DNA of 56,498 nucleotides, taken from the NCBI GenBank assembly GCA_900551705.1, contig URWY01000006.1, forward strand, positions 1-56,498. Reading direction: 5' to 3'. Below, piece after piece: positions 1 to 8,100 of the stretch. Below the pieces are notes generated by a model. The model saw only the letters and a program-made list of their open reading frames with translations, did not search any database and was not told the origin of the DNA. Positions within the stretch are counted from its first letter, which is position 1; each line of letters starts with the position of its first letter. The stretch is from an uncultured Bacillota bacterium (GTDB lineage Bacteria; Bacillota; Clostridia; Christensenellales; UBA1242). The position numbers and the translations under genes were made by a program.

Positions 1-66
1 GTTACACTTAAAAAGTTCGACTCACTCTACACAAAAACTAAACTCTCACAAGACCAATCTTTGTAA
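1..66 (+). CDS. C-terminal end of an upstream gene (partial)
   Basis: The first reading frame is open from base 1 to a TAA at 64-66 and gives 21 residues ending in KLSQDQSL. An intrinsic terminator follows about 17 bases later, as expected at a gene end. The fragment is too short to identify. Frame 3 stops at once and frame 2 runs through the terminator, so frame 1 is the best choice. Confidence 0.5.
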   Translation, partial: VTLKKFDSLYTKTKLSQDQSL

Positions 67-83
67 TTCGCAAAACCAGAAAA

Positions 84-114
84 AAACACCCACAATCGTG
101 AGTGTTTTTTTTAT
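84..114 (+). terminator. intrinsic terminator of the upstream gene
   Basis: An inverted repeat (AACACCCAC / GTGAGTGTT, one mismatch) with a four-base loop is followed by a run of eight T. Confidence 0.8.
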
Positions 115-170
115 ATGAATTTTCTATATATTCAATAAAATATTTATATTATATTCGCATAAGCCGCATC

Positions 171-199
171 TTGACAGCGGGTTATAAGTATGCTAAAAT
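171..199 (+). promoter_or_regulatory. sigma-70-type promoter for the gene at 236
   Basis: A perfect TTGACA at 171-176, a 17-base spacer and TAAAAT at 194-199. A GGAGG ribosome-binding site follows at about 220. Confidence 0.75.
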
Positions 200-235
200 T
201 ATAATAGCATTAAAGCATTGGAGGTAAAAAATATA

Positions 236-775
236 ATGTCTAATGATGTAAAAGAAAGCGAACAGTTACTTTTCGCGTATAAAGAACAACTTATCAGCGA
301 AAAGCAAAAAGAATATGAAAGGAAATATGCAAATTATCCAACATCTATTTTAAAAGCAAAAGAAAAAAGATATGAATTATCTTTGAAGTATTACGATTTT
401 GTTAAAAGACATGCTCAACCAAGACTTATGGACAGCAAATTTGATAGTTTCAAAACATCTGTTGCTTCTATTGTCGGAGTTCTTGCAAGTATAGTTCTTG
501 TAACAACTGGGGCTTTGGCGATTGTTCAAAATCCAGTTTCTGCATCGCTTATTGAAAGCATGGCAACAGCATGTAAAACTTCAACAGATGTAATGAGTAA
601 AGCACTTGGTGGTGCAATGACAGGATTTGGAATTGGGCTTGCTGGGACAAGCGTTCTTGCTTCAAAAACATTCTGCAAATTAGCATATAATAGGGCAGAT
701 AAAAAATTGATAGAAAATGAAGCAAAATACAATGCAATTAGTCGTGTATTAATGGATAAAGGCGCTGAGTTTTAA
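236..775 (+). CDS. hypothetical protein with two membrane segments
   Basis: This 179-residue protein is not recognised. The N-terminal 70 residues are charged and helical, rich in Lys and Glu. Two hydrophobic segments follow, around SVASIVGVLASIVLV and a Gly-rich stretch near GAMTGFGIGLAGTS, and the tail is charged. I start at the ATG at 236 because GGAGG lies about ten bases upstream; an in-frame TTG at 218 would overlap that site. The gene is single, with its own promoter and terminator. Gly-rich paired helices occur in many small membrane proteins, so function cannot be inferred. Confidence 0.7.
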   Translation: MSNDVKESEQLLFAYKEQLISEKQKEYERKYANYPTSILKAKEKRYELSLKYYDFVKRHAQPRLMDSKFDSFKTSVASIVGVLASIVLVTTGALAIVQNPVSASLIESMATACKTSTDVMSKALGGAMTGFGIGLAGTSVLASKTFCKLAYNRADKKLIENEAKYNAISRVLMDKGAEF

Positions 776-778
776 TAT

Positions 779-807
779 AAAAATCTCCCGTGAAGGAGAT
801 TTTTTTA
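779..807 (+). terminator. intrinsic terminator
   Basis: AAAATCTCC and GGAGATTTT form a nine-pair stem with a short loop and a T run. It lies between convergent genes. Confidence 0.85.
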
Positions 808-816
808 TGCAACCAA

Positions 817-1635
817 TTATAAAATTTCGTCAGGTAGAACAATGTTGTATTTTGGTAAAAGATAAGAAACAAGGCTAAGCAGAAGGAGAATTGAACTCAT
901 AATTACATAATATAAATTCATGCGGAAAAGAAAACTTGATATGAGCAATATTACGGAAGCAAAGAAGTAACCTTTGCTTCTTTTTTTGTTCAAAGAATAT
1001 GCAACCATTTCTTTGATTTTCATTTTGGTTGTGGCTTTAAGTTCTGTAATTTTTTCTGGAAACATATTATAAGTCTTCATAAGTTTGTTATAGGCATCTT
1101 TTTTGTCCAAAATTAGTATTTGCACGCCTTCAACTTGATTGGAGAGCGTTATTGCTTCTCTTGAAACATCTTTTGCACATATGACCAACTTTGAAAATTT
1201 AACTTTTTTTAGTTTAGATAAAATGTTGACTAAATCTTGTGGCATGAAATTTGAGAGCGAGTATGAAGGGTATAAAATTGTTTTTGATGGCTCTTTTAAA
1301 CTTTCAATTTTATGTTCAACGATTAAATATTTTGAGCGTTTTGTAACTTTGTGACGCGATTTAGCAAGATCATAATAAAAATTCAAAGCATCTTCATTGT
1401 TAAATGCAAAACTAACTGCAATTTTATCTGCTAGCGTTGCGTCTTTTGCCTTCATAAACTCTTTTTCTTTTCGATTTCTTAAAATGTAATGCAAAGAAAT
1501 TTCAATCAGCGTAGTAGCAAGAACGGTGTAAAGAATTGAAAGCCAAAAATTAGCAACAAAATATCTAAACCAAACAAGGCAGATTAAAAATATCAATGAT
1601 ATTCTAAAAAATGTGTTAAAAAACTTAAATAACAT
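817..1635 (-). CDS. membrane protein with a cytoplasmic alpha/beta domain, possibly Mrr/endonuclease-fold
   Basis: This is a 272-residue protein. Two hydrophobic helices span roughly residues 5-50, a soluble domain fills 55-205, and two more helices lie at about 220-260. In the soluble part, strand-like LVICAK is followed by SREAITLSNQVEGVQ and then ILILDKKDAYNKLM. That order resembles the C-terminal half of Mrr-like restriction-endonuclease folds (helix containing EA, strand, then a D-x-x-x-L helix). The usual D-ExK nuclease residues are not obvious, so any such domain would be degenerate or regulatory. No clear ribosome-binding site precedes the start. Function unknown. Confidence 0.65.
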   Translation of the reverse strand: MLFKFFNTFFRISLIFLICLVWFRYFVANFWLSILYTVLATTLIEISLHYILRNRKEKEFMKAKDATLADKIAVSFAFNNEDALNFYYDLAKSRHKVTKRSKYLIVEHKIESLKEPSKTILYPSYSLSNFMPQDLVNILSKLKKVKFSKLVICAKDVSREAITLSNQVEGVQILILDKKDAYNKLMKTYNMFPEKITELKATTKMKIKEMVAYSLNKKRSKGYFFASVILLISSFLFRMNLYYVIMSSILLLLSLVSYLLPKYNIVLPDEIL

Positions 1636-1704
1636 GGTTAAATTATTGTCAATATTTATAAAAATTATTCAATTTACTATATAAAATAAAATCTTTAAAA
1701 ACAC

Positions 1705-1733
1705 TTGTAATTTTTGACAAGTTGTGCTATATT
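1705..1733 (+). promoter_or_regulatory. promoter of rpsB-tsf
   Basis: TTGTAA at 1705-1710, a 17-base spacer and TATATT at 1728-1733. The same TATATT -10 box occurs at the rplJ and rplS promoters in this window. A TTGACA at 1715 is only eight bases from this -10 and is unlikely to be the -35. Confidence 0.6.
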
Positions 1734-1739
1734 AGCATC

Positions 1740-1858
1740 GTCATTCATTGGCAAATAAACACTTGCAGTCCATTTTTTGCCCGTTGCCTTAATTTATAGC
1801 GCAATTTTAAGGTTGGTAAAAGAGTAAATAAGACGCAAGGAAGACTAAAAACAAGGAG
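1740..1858 (+). ncRNA. structured 5' leader of rpsB (candidate S2 leader)
   Basis: About 130 bases separate the promoter from the rpsB start. Visible pairings are a hairpin CCTTAA 1787-1792 / TTAAGG 1807-1812 and a longer-range CTTGC 1762-1766 / GCAAG 1835-1839. No terminator-like T run is present, so control would act on translation. Autoregulation by S2 is known in other bacteria; assigning it here is inference. Confidence 0.35.
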
Positions 1859-1868
1859 GATAAATAAA

Positions 1869-2867
1869 ATGTCGGTTATTTCAATGAAACAACTTCTAGA
1901 AGCAGGCGTTCATTTTGGTCACCAAACAAGAAAATGGAATCCAAAAATGAAAAAATATATTTTCACTGCTCGTAATGATATTCATATCATTAACTTAGAA
2001 GACACATCAGTTCTTGTTGACAAAGCATACTCTTTTGTTAGAGATGTTGTTGCAGCAGGGAAAAGCGTGCTATTCGTTGGCACAAAAAAACAAGCACAAG
2101 ATGCTGTTAAAGAAGAAGCAGAGCGTTGCGGTATGTATTATGTTAACAATCGTTGGCTCGGTGGTTGCCTAACAAACTTCAAAACTATGAGATCAAGAAT
2201 TGATAGGCTTAACAAATTAAATCAAATGGAAAAAGTTGGAGAATTCGATTTACTTCCAAAGAAAGAAGTTTCAATCTTAAAAGCAGAACGCGACAAATTG
2301 GAACTTAACCTTGGCGGCGTAAAAGATATGAGAGAACTTCCAGGCGTAATCTTTGTTGTTGACCCAACAAAAGAACACATTTGCGTTAAAGAAGCTATCA
2401 GACTTCACATTCCACTTGTTGGTCTTTGCGACACAAATTGCGACCCAACAGGTATTGATTATGTTATTCCTGGCAATGATGACGCTATCCGTTCAGTTAA
2501 ATTAATTGCATCAGCAATCGCGGACGCAGTTATCGAAGCAAGAGAAGGCGTATCATTTAAAGAAAATAACAATGAAGAAGATGAAAAAGTTGATTTAGAA
2601 GCAGCTCTTGCTGGTGCTAAACCAACAGTTGAAATGGCAGAAGCAGCAGTTGAAGAACCTGTTCAACACAAAAAACCAAGAGCAAAAAAGGTTAAAGAAG
2701 TTGAAGAAGTAAAAGAAGAAACTGTTGAAGCAACTGCTGAAACAAACAAAGTTGAAGTTGTTGAAGCAACTGCTGAAGAAGTAAAAGAAGAAGCTGTAAA
2801 AGAAAAACCAAAACGCGCTCCAAGAGCAAAAAAAGTTACAGCAGAAACAGAAAATAAAGGAGAATAA
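1869..2867 (+). CDS. rpsB: 30S ribosomal protein S2
   Basis: S2 sits on the back of the 30S head and is needed for 30S assembly and S1 binding. The start MKQLLEAGVHFGHQTRKWNPK is preceded by MSVIS, and family blocks such as NNRWLGGCLTNF and PGVIFVVDP are clear. The conserved domain ends near residue 230. About 100 further residues form a low-complexity tail alternating acidic Val-Glu stretches with basic KKPRAKK-type patches, so the protein (332 residues) is clearly longer than the usual 230-260. The start has AAGGAGG upstream. tsf follows after two bases, the standard S2-EF-Ts operon. Confidence 0.97.
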   Translation: MSVISMKQLLEAGVHFGHQTRKWNPKMKKYIFTARNDIHIINLEDTSVLVDKAYSFVRDVVAAGKSVLFVGTKKQAQDAVKEEAERCGMYYVNNRWLGGCLTNFKTMRSRIDRLNKLNQMEKVGEFDLLPKKEVSILKAERDKLELNLGGVKDMRELPGVIFVVDPTKEHICVKEAIRLHIPLVGLCDTNCDPTGIDYVIPGNDDAIRSVKLIASAIADAVIEAREGVSFKENNNEEDEKVDLEAALAGAKPTVEMAEAAVEEPVQHKKPRAKKVKEVEEVKEETVEATAETNKVEVVEATAEEVKEEAVKEKPKRAPRAKKVTAETENKGE

Positions 2868-2869
2868 TT

Positions 2870-3520
2870 ATGTTTACAAACGCAGATATAGTTAAACTTC
2901 GTTCATCAACTGGCGCTGGTATGATGGACTGCAAAAAAGCATTAACAGAAACAAATGGTAACTTTGAAGAAGCTATTAAATGGCTTAGAGAAAAAGGTAT
3001 CGCAGCAGCAGCAAAAAAAGCAGATAGAATTGCAGCAGAAGGAACAGTTGCATCATACATTCACATGGGTGGTAAAATTGGCGTTCTTGTTGAAGTTAAC
3101 TGCGAAACAGACTTTGTTGCAAAAAGTGACGCTTTCCAAGCATTAGTAAAAGACATTGCAATGCAAATTGCAGCAGCAAAACCTTTATATGTTTCTTCAA
3201 GCGAAGTTCCAACTGAAGCATTAGATGAAGAAAAAGAAATCTTAACTGCACAAGCAAGGAACGAAGGTAAACCAGAAGCAGTTATTGAAAAAATGGTTGA
3301 AGGCAGAGTTAAAAAATATTACAAAGATGTCTGCTTGTTAGACCAAGAATTTGTTAAAGATAGTTCAAAAACTATTTCACAAATAATCAATGAAGCAATT
3401 TTGACAATAGGTGAAAAAATCTCAGTTAGAAGATTTGTCCGTTATGAAATGGGCGAAGGCTTAGAAAAGAGAAGTGATAACCTTGCTGACGAAGTTGCAA
3501 AACAAATGGCTGGTAAATAA
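2870..3520 (+). CDS. tsf: elongation factor Ts
   Basis: EF-Ts exchanges GDP for GTP on EF-Tu. The N-terminal UBA-like domain (VKLRSSTGAGMMDCKKAL) and the diagnostic TDFVAK motif near residue 80 are present. At 216 residues it belongs to the short EF-Ts class, like those of cyanobacteria and Thermotoga, rather than the roughly 290-residue Bacillus form. It is the second gene of the rpsB operon and is closed by a strong terminator. Confidence 0.97.
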   Translation: MFTNADIVKLRSSTGAGMMDCKKALTETNGNFEEAIKWLREKGIAAAAKKADRIAAEGTVASYIHMGGKIGVLVEVNCETDFVAKSDAFQALVKDIAMQIAAAKPLYVSSSEVPTEALDEEKEILTAQARNEGKPEAVIEKMVEGRVKKYYKDVCLLDQEFVKDSSKTISQIINEAILTIGEKISVRRFVRYEMGEGLEKRSDNLADEVAKQMAGK

Positions 3521-3525
3521 TTTTA

Positions 3526-3557
3526 AAAACTCTTTCATTTTGAAAGAGTTTTTTTAT
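3526..3557 (+). terminator. terminator of rpsB-tsf
   Basis: AAACTCTTTC and GAAAGAGTTT form a tight hairpin followed by seven T. The -35 box of the next gene starts two to three bases after the T run. Confidence 0.9.
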
Positions 3558-3558
3558 G

Positions 3559-3587
3559 TTGCAAAAAAGTTTTAATTGTTGTAAAAT
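3559..3587 (+). promoter_or_regulatory. promoter giving a leaderless start at 3594
   Basis: TTGCAA at 3559-3564, a 17-base spacer and TAAAAT at 3582-3587. The GTG start lies six bases after the -10, about where transcription should begin. Confidence 0.6.
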
Positions 3588-3593
3588 AAAATC

Positions 3594-4322
3594 GTGGACG
3601 AACAAAAACATACAGAAACGAGAATCGCAACTTTGATAGACACAGACTATCAAACTTTTTCTGATGAAAAAAAATCCACCGAGAAACGAGAAGAAGCAAA
3701 AAGAAAACTTTTCAATTTTGTTGAACCAAAATCTGAAAAAAAAGTTTTGCCAAAACAATCAATTTCTTTAAGTAAAGAAGTTTTTGAAAATGAAGAAATA
3801 AAAAATTTAGAACCTGAAAAAGAAATTAAATTTTTTTCTCAAACTGAAATAGAGCCTAAAAAAATAATTGAAGAAGATATTGCAAACGAAATTGAACAAC
3901 AAACTGAATTAGAAGGCGATATTGCTGAAGAAGAAAAGAGATTGCAACGCAAAAAAGTTGTATATAAAAATCAAAAAAAGCCAAGCTTAAAACTTCGTTT
4001 AAAATTGGCTATATGTGCAATTGCACTTGTGCTCACTTGTTTGGGCGGTTGGGCGATTTATAATGCAGTTGAAATTAAAACTTTAACTGGCGAAGCACAA
4101 GCAAAAAATGCTGAATATAATATCAGCGTCATGAAAGTTATAAAAACAACTTCTAAATTAGACGACTTAACAAATCCAAACAGCATAACAAACTTGGACG
4201 AACTTGAAAGCGCAAATATTGTGCAAATTATTCCAAAAGAAAAAGTGTCGCCAAAAACTATTGAAAAACAAAGTAATTGGTTTGATAGGCTTTGTAATTG
4301 GTTATCAAATTTGTTTAAATAA
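3594..4322 (+). CDS. single-pass membrane protein with long acidic cytoplasmic tail
   Basis: This 242-residue protein is not recognised. Residues 1-125 are highly charged, Glu/Lys-rich and probably disordered. A basic patch (KKPSLKLRLK) precedes one membrane helix (LAICAIALVLTCLGGWAIY), and about 80 residues follow on the far side. The type II topology resembles anchored division or envelope proteins, but no family motif is visible. The start is GTG, with no ribosome-binding site, placed by the promoter as leaderless. The YetF-like gene follows closely and may be co-transcribed. Confidence 0.7.
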   Translation: MDEQKHTETRIATLIDTDYQTFSDEKKSTEKREEAKRKLFNFVEPKSEKKVLPKQSISLSKEVFENEEIKNLEPEKEIKFFSQTEIEPKKIIEEDIANEIEQQTELEGDIAEEEKRLQRKKVVYKNQKKPSLKLRLKLAICAIALVLTCLGGWAIYNAVEIKTLTGEAQAKNAEYNISVMKVIKTTSKLDDLTNPNSITNLDELESANIVQIIPKEKVSPKTIEKQSNWFDRLCNWLSNLFK

Positions 4323-4329
4323 AAAAAAT

Positions 4330-4376
4330 AATCTGGCAAATAATATTTATTGGAGAATATTATGCCAGATTTTTTA
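4330..4376 (+). promoter_or_regulatory. hairpin overlapping the start codon of the YetF-like gene
   Basis: AATCTGGCA (about 4330-4338) and TGCCAGATT (about 4363-4371) pair perfectly and are followed by T-rich DNA. The downstream arm contains the last two bases of the ATG and the first codons; the GGAG ribosome-binding site is in the loop. It could be the terminator of the preceding gene, a translational control hairpin, or both. Confidence 0.5.
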
Positions 4377-5051
4377 AAAGTTATAGTTTTTAGCGCATCG
4401 GCGTTTGTTTTTATGTTTTTAATTGCAAAAATGTTAGGAAAAAAACAAATTGCCGAGTTAGATTTTACAGATTATGTAGTTGGTATCACTATTGGTTCAA
4501 TAGCGGCCGAATGGGCAACCGAACTTGAACAGGAGTGGTATCATTTTGTCATTGCAATGGCAATTTTTGGGCTATTTAGCCTAATAATCTCTCTTTTAGA
4601 ACAAAAAGCCACAAAAATTAAATCTTTTTTGCGAGGAAAACCAATTATCATAATATCAGAAGGAAAATTTCAATATAAAAATTTAAAAAAATCTAAATTA
4701 GATGTTCATGATATTTTAGGAATGTGTCGCGTTCAAGGATATTTTAGCATCGAAGATGTCGAATACGCAATATTGGAAACAAGCGGTGAGTTGTCTATTT
4801 TGCCAAAAACATTAAAGAAAACCGCATCAGTAGGAGATTTGCAAAATCCAGACTTTTCAAAAAGTGAACTTGAAAATTATGTTGTTATAGACGGTAAAAT
4901 TAATTCAGATATTTTAAAAACACTTGGCAAAGACACAAATTGGCTTTTGAATAAACTTCAATTTACAAAGAAGAAGCAACTAAAAAACATAATTTTAGCA
5001 ATTTACGACGATAAAAAAGACAAAATTATTGTTCATTATAAAAACGATTAA
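4362..5051 (+). CDS. DUF421/YetF-family membrane protein
   Basis: YetF-family proteins are inner-membrane proteins of poorly known role, several linked to spore germination or stress in Bacillus. This one has about three N-terminal hydrophobic helices, the family block KQIAELDFTDYVVGITIGSI, the GKPIIIISEG strand and the conserved cytoplasmic domain with LDVHDILGMCRVQGYFSIED. At 229 residues it has usual length. I use the ATG at 4362 with GGAG seven bases upstream; an in-frame TTG at 4350 overlaps that site. Confidence 0.88.
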   Translation: MPDFLKVIVFSASAFVFMFLIAKMLGKKQIAELDFTDYVVGITIGSIAAEWATELEQEWYHFVIAMAIFGLFSLIISLLEQKATKIKSFLRGKPIIIISEGKFQYKNLKKSKLDVHDILGMCRVQGYFSIEDVEYAILETSGELSILPKTLKKTASVGDLQNPDFSKSELENYVVIDGKINSDILKTLGKDTNWLLNKLQFTKKKQLKNIILAIYDDKKDKIIVHYKND

Positions 5052-5091
5052 TTTCCACAAATGAAAATTTGTTTAAATTGTATAAAATGAT

Positions 5092-5128
5092 TTGACAAAT
5101 ACTTTTATAATTCGTAAAATAATTACGA
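5092..5128 (+). promoter_or_regulatory. promoter and inverted repeat before the giant surface protein
   Basis: TTGACA at 5092-5097, a 17-base spacer and TAAAAT at 5115-5120. A palindrome TCGTAA (5112-5117) / TTACGA (5123-5128) covers the -10 box and is a plausible operator. A strong GGGGAGG site follows just before the ATG at 5167. Confidence 0.6.
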
Positions 5129-5166
5129 CAAACAAAGGTGTGGCAAGTATATGGGGAGGTTTTTTT

Positions 5167-8100
5167 ATGAACAATAAAACGAAAACTAGAAGCCTAAGAG
5201 TAGCAATCATCGCGATTGCGCTTTTGTTATGCTTTGCACTTGCAGTAGGCGTAACATCAGCGTTGTATCAAGCACGCAGACAGGCAACTGGAACCCTTAA
5301 CATGGATAAGGGTATAGTCATTGACTATAAAGGATTTAACAAGGGGGATGAGAATATATGGCAACGCGAAACAACCACATCATTTAAGTTGTTCGAAGAA
5401 ACCAATGCTCAACCAGGACAAGAAATTTCAGTGTATCCATCAGGAATTAGAGCGAATGTAGATTCAATCAATTTCTATGCAAGACTGAAATTGGAATACA
5501 TATTCTACAATGTAGCTAACGGAGTAGAAACTAAAGTAGATTTACCAAATCCAAAAAGTTTGATTAAGACATCGAACGACTTTTTTGCGTCAAATTGGGT
5601 TCCATCAACAGATGGTTACTACTATTTCGGTGAAAACACAACACTTAACCAATTCAGCAAAGATAATCAAAATTTTGAAAATCTTTTTGCAGATGGCGCA
5701 AAATTCATCATTGAAGGCGCAAACTTCGAAGGTGAAACAGCCGGCGAAGGCGGTGGTTTCGTTGTAAATGGCACAGCAATTAACAAAATTGTTGTTTATC
5801 TCACACTTGAAACACTTCAAGGCGATGCAACGGCAGAACAAGCAAAAGATCTTGGTTGGGCAATAACAACACTTAACGAACAAATCGTGGATATAACAAA
5901 TATACCAGATGAAAAGCCAGAAATTAATATAGATGACATCATCTCAGACGATAAAAAAGATGGTGAAATCACTATTACAGGTGATCCAACACAAAAATTG
6001 ACAATCACAATTGGGTCAAAAGCCTTCTATGGTTGCTCAAAATTGAAATTAACACTTTCAAATAGTGAAAATATTGAATATAGAATAGCAACTGATGCAT
6101 TCTCAACAGGTGCAACAATTATGTATGGAATAGATAATGTTTCAAGTAAACTTATCAACCCATCAACATCAGGTCACACAACAGTTGGCTTTGACGGTAA
6201 ATGGCAAGTATCTGCACCAGGCTTGTATCTTTTCTTACCATCACCAATAACATCAACATCTTCTGAATATGGTGATTTCCAATACACAGATGATCAAGGA
6301 ACATGGTATTTTGACCTTATAGACGAAAGTGGTAAAAAAGTAGACGCATCAACATTATCTTCAACAATTTCAAGAAACGGTGCTTCAACATTTGGCGCTT
6401 CAACTTATGCAAATACAGATAACTATACAGCAAAACTTAATAAATTTGAACCTAAAGATGGCGTTACAACAGTAGTTATTCCAAAATATCTAGGCATTAG
6501 CGAAGATTCCAATAAATTCGCTTTAACAAAAATTGATAATTATAATAATAGTAATTTAGGCGGTGCTTTTCGTAATTTAAACAATATTACTTCAATTATA
6601 ATCCCAGACAGCGTAACCAGCATTGGAGATTGGGCATTCTCTAGTTGCTGGGGTTTAACATCAATCACAATCCCAGACAGCGTAACCAGCATTGGAAGTA
6701 GTGCATTCTCTGGTTGCATTGGTTTAATATCTGTTACAATTGGCAACAGCGTAACCAGCATTGGAGATTCTGCATTCTCTTATTGCAGTGGTTTAGCATC
6801 AATCACAATACCGAATAGTGTAACCAGCATTGGAAATGGTGTATTCTCTTATTGCAGTGGTTTAGCATTAATCACAATACCGAACAGTGTAACCAGCATT
6901 GGAGATTCTGCATTCTCTTATTGCAGTGGTTTAACATCAATCACAATTCCAGACAGCGTAACCAGCATTGGATGGAGGGCATTCGACGGTTGCAGTGGTT
7001 TAACATCCATCACAATCCCAGACAGCGTAACCAGCATTGGAGGTAGTGCATTCGACGGTTGCAGTGGTTTAGCATCAATTCATATTGGTGCTAGGATACA
7101 AGAAGTTTCTTGGTTGCCAGACAATGTTTCAAATATAAAGATCACTATTTCAAAAGATAACCCATATTTAGCAACAGATAGTAAAGCGATATTTGCAAAG
7201 GTAAAGGGAAAATTAAGCGTTTCAAAATATATTTCTGCAGATAAAACTTACAAGATCCCATCAGCGGTAGATGGCTTACCTGTAACCAGCATTGGAGATG
7301 AGGCATTCCGAAATTGCAGCAGTTTAACATCAATCACAATCCCAGACAGCGTAACCAGCATTGGAGATGAGGCATTCCGAAATTGCAGCAGTTTAACATC
7401 AATCACAATCCCAGACAGCGTAACCAGCATTGGAGGTAGTGCATTCTCTGGTTGCGGTGGTTTAACATCTGTTACAATTGGAAGCGGCGTAACCAGAATT
7501 GAAAGTGGTACATTCTCTGGTTGCAGTGGTTTAACATCAATAACAATCCCAGATAGCGTAACCATCATTGGAAGTTATGCATTCTCTGGTTGCAGTGGTT
7601 TAACATCTGTTACAATTGGAAGCGGCGTAACCAGAATTGTATGGAATGCATTCGACGGTTGCAGTGGTTTAACATCAATAACAATCCCAGGCAGCGTAAC
7701 CAGCATTGAAGATCGGGCATTCTCTGGTTGCAGTGGTTTAACATCAGTTACAATTGGAAACGGCGTAACCATCATTGGATATGGTGCATTTAGAGATTGC
7801 ACAAGCTTAACATCAATTGTTTTGCCAGAGGGAATAAAATACATATTTGGGGAGTGTTTCAAAGGTTGCACTAATCTTGAAAGCATAACAATTCCATCAA
7901 CATGCACATCTATTGGAGATTCTGCATTTGAAAATTGTTCAAATTTGACTACTGTCATTTGGAATATTTCTTATGATTTAGGTGGAGTCAATGCAACTGG
8001 CCCAGAATTAAGTTCATACACTGGTTCGCAAACTAGTGGTTTAACAATGGATGATGTTATCAAGTCTGCACCAACAAATGTTGAAAGCGGCTTTACATTT

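Noticed and set aside
218..236. TTG start six codons before the ATG of the first complete gene
   Set aside because: The TTG overlaps the GGAGG ribosome-binding site used by the ATG.
1715..1733. TTGACA at 1715-1720 as the rpsB -35
   Set aside because: It is only eight bases from the TATATT box; TTGTAA at 1705 has the right 17-base spacing.
6586..7945. Tandem repeat array considered as CRISPR
   Set aside because: Units are contiguous, in frame and code for BspA repeats; there are no unique spacers and no cas genes.
6540..7958. Three minus-strand ORFs of 73-127 residues inside the leucine-rich repeats
   Set aside because: They are periodic antisense translations of the 69-base repeat and have no start signals.
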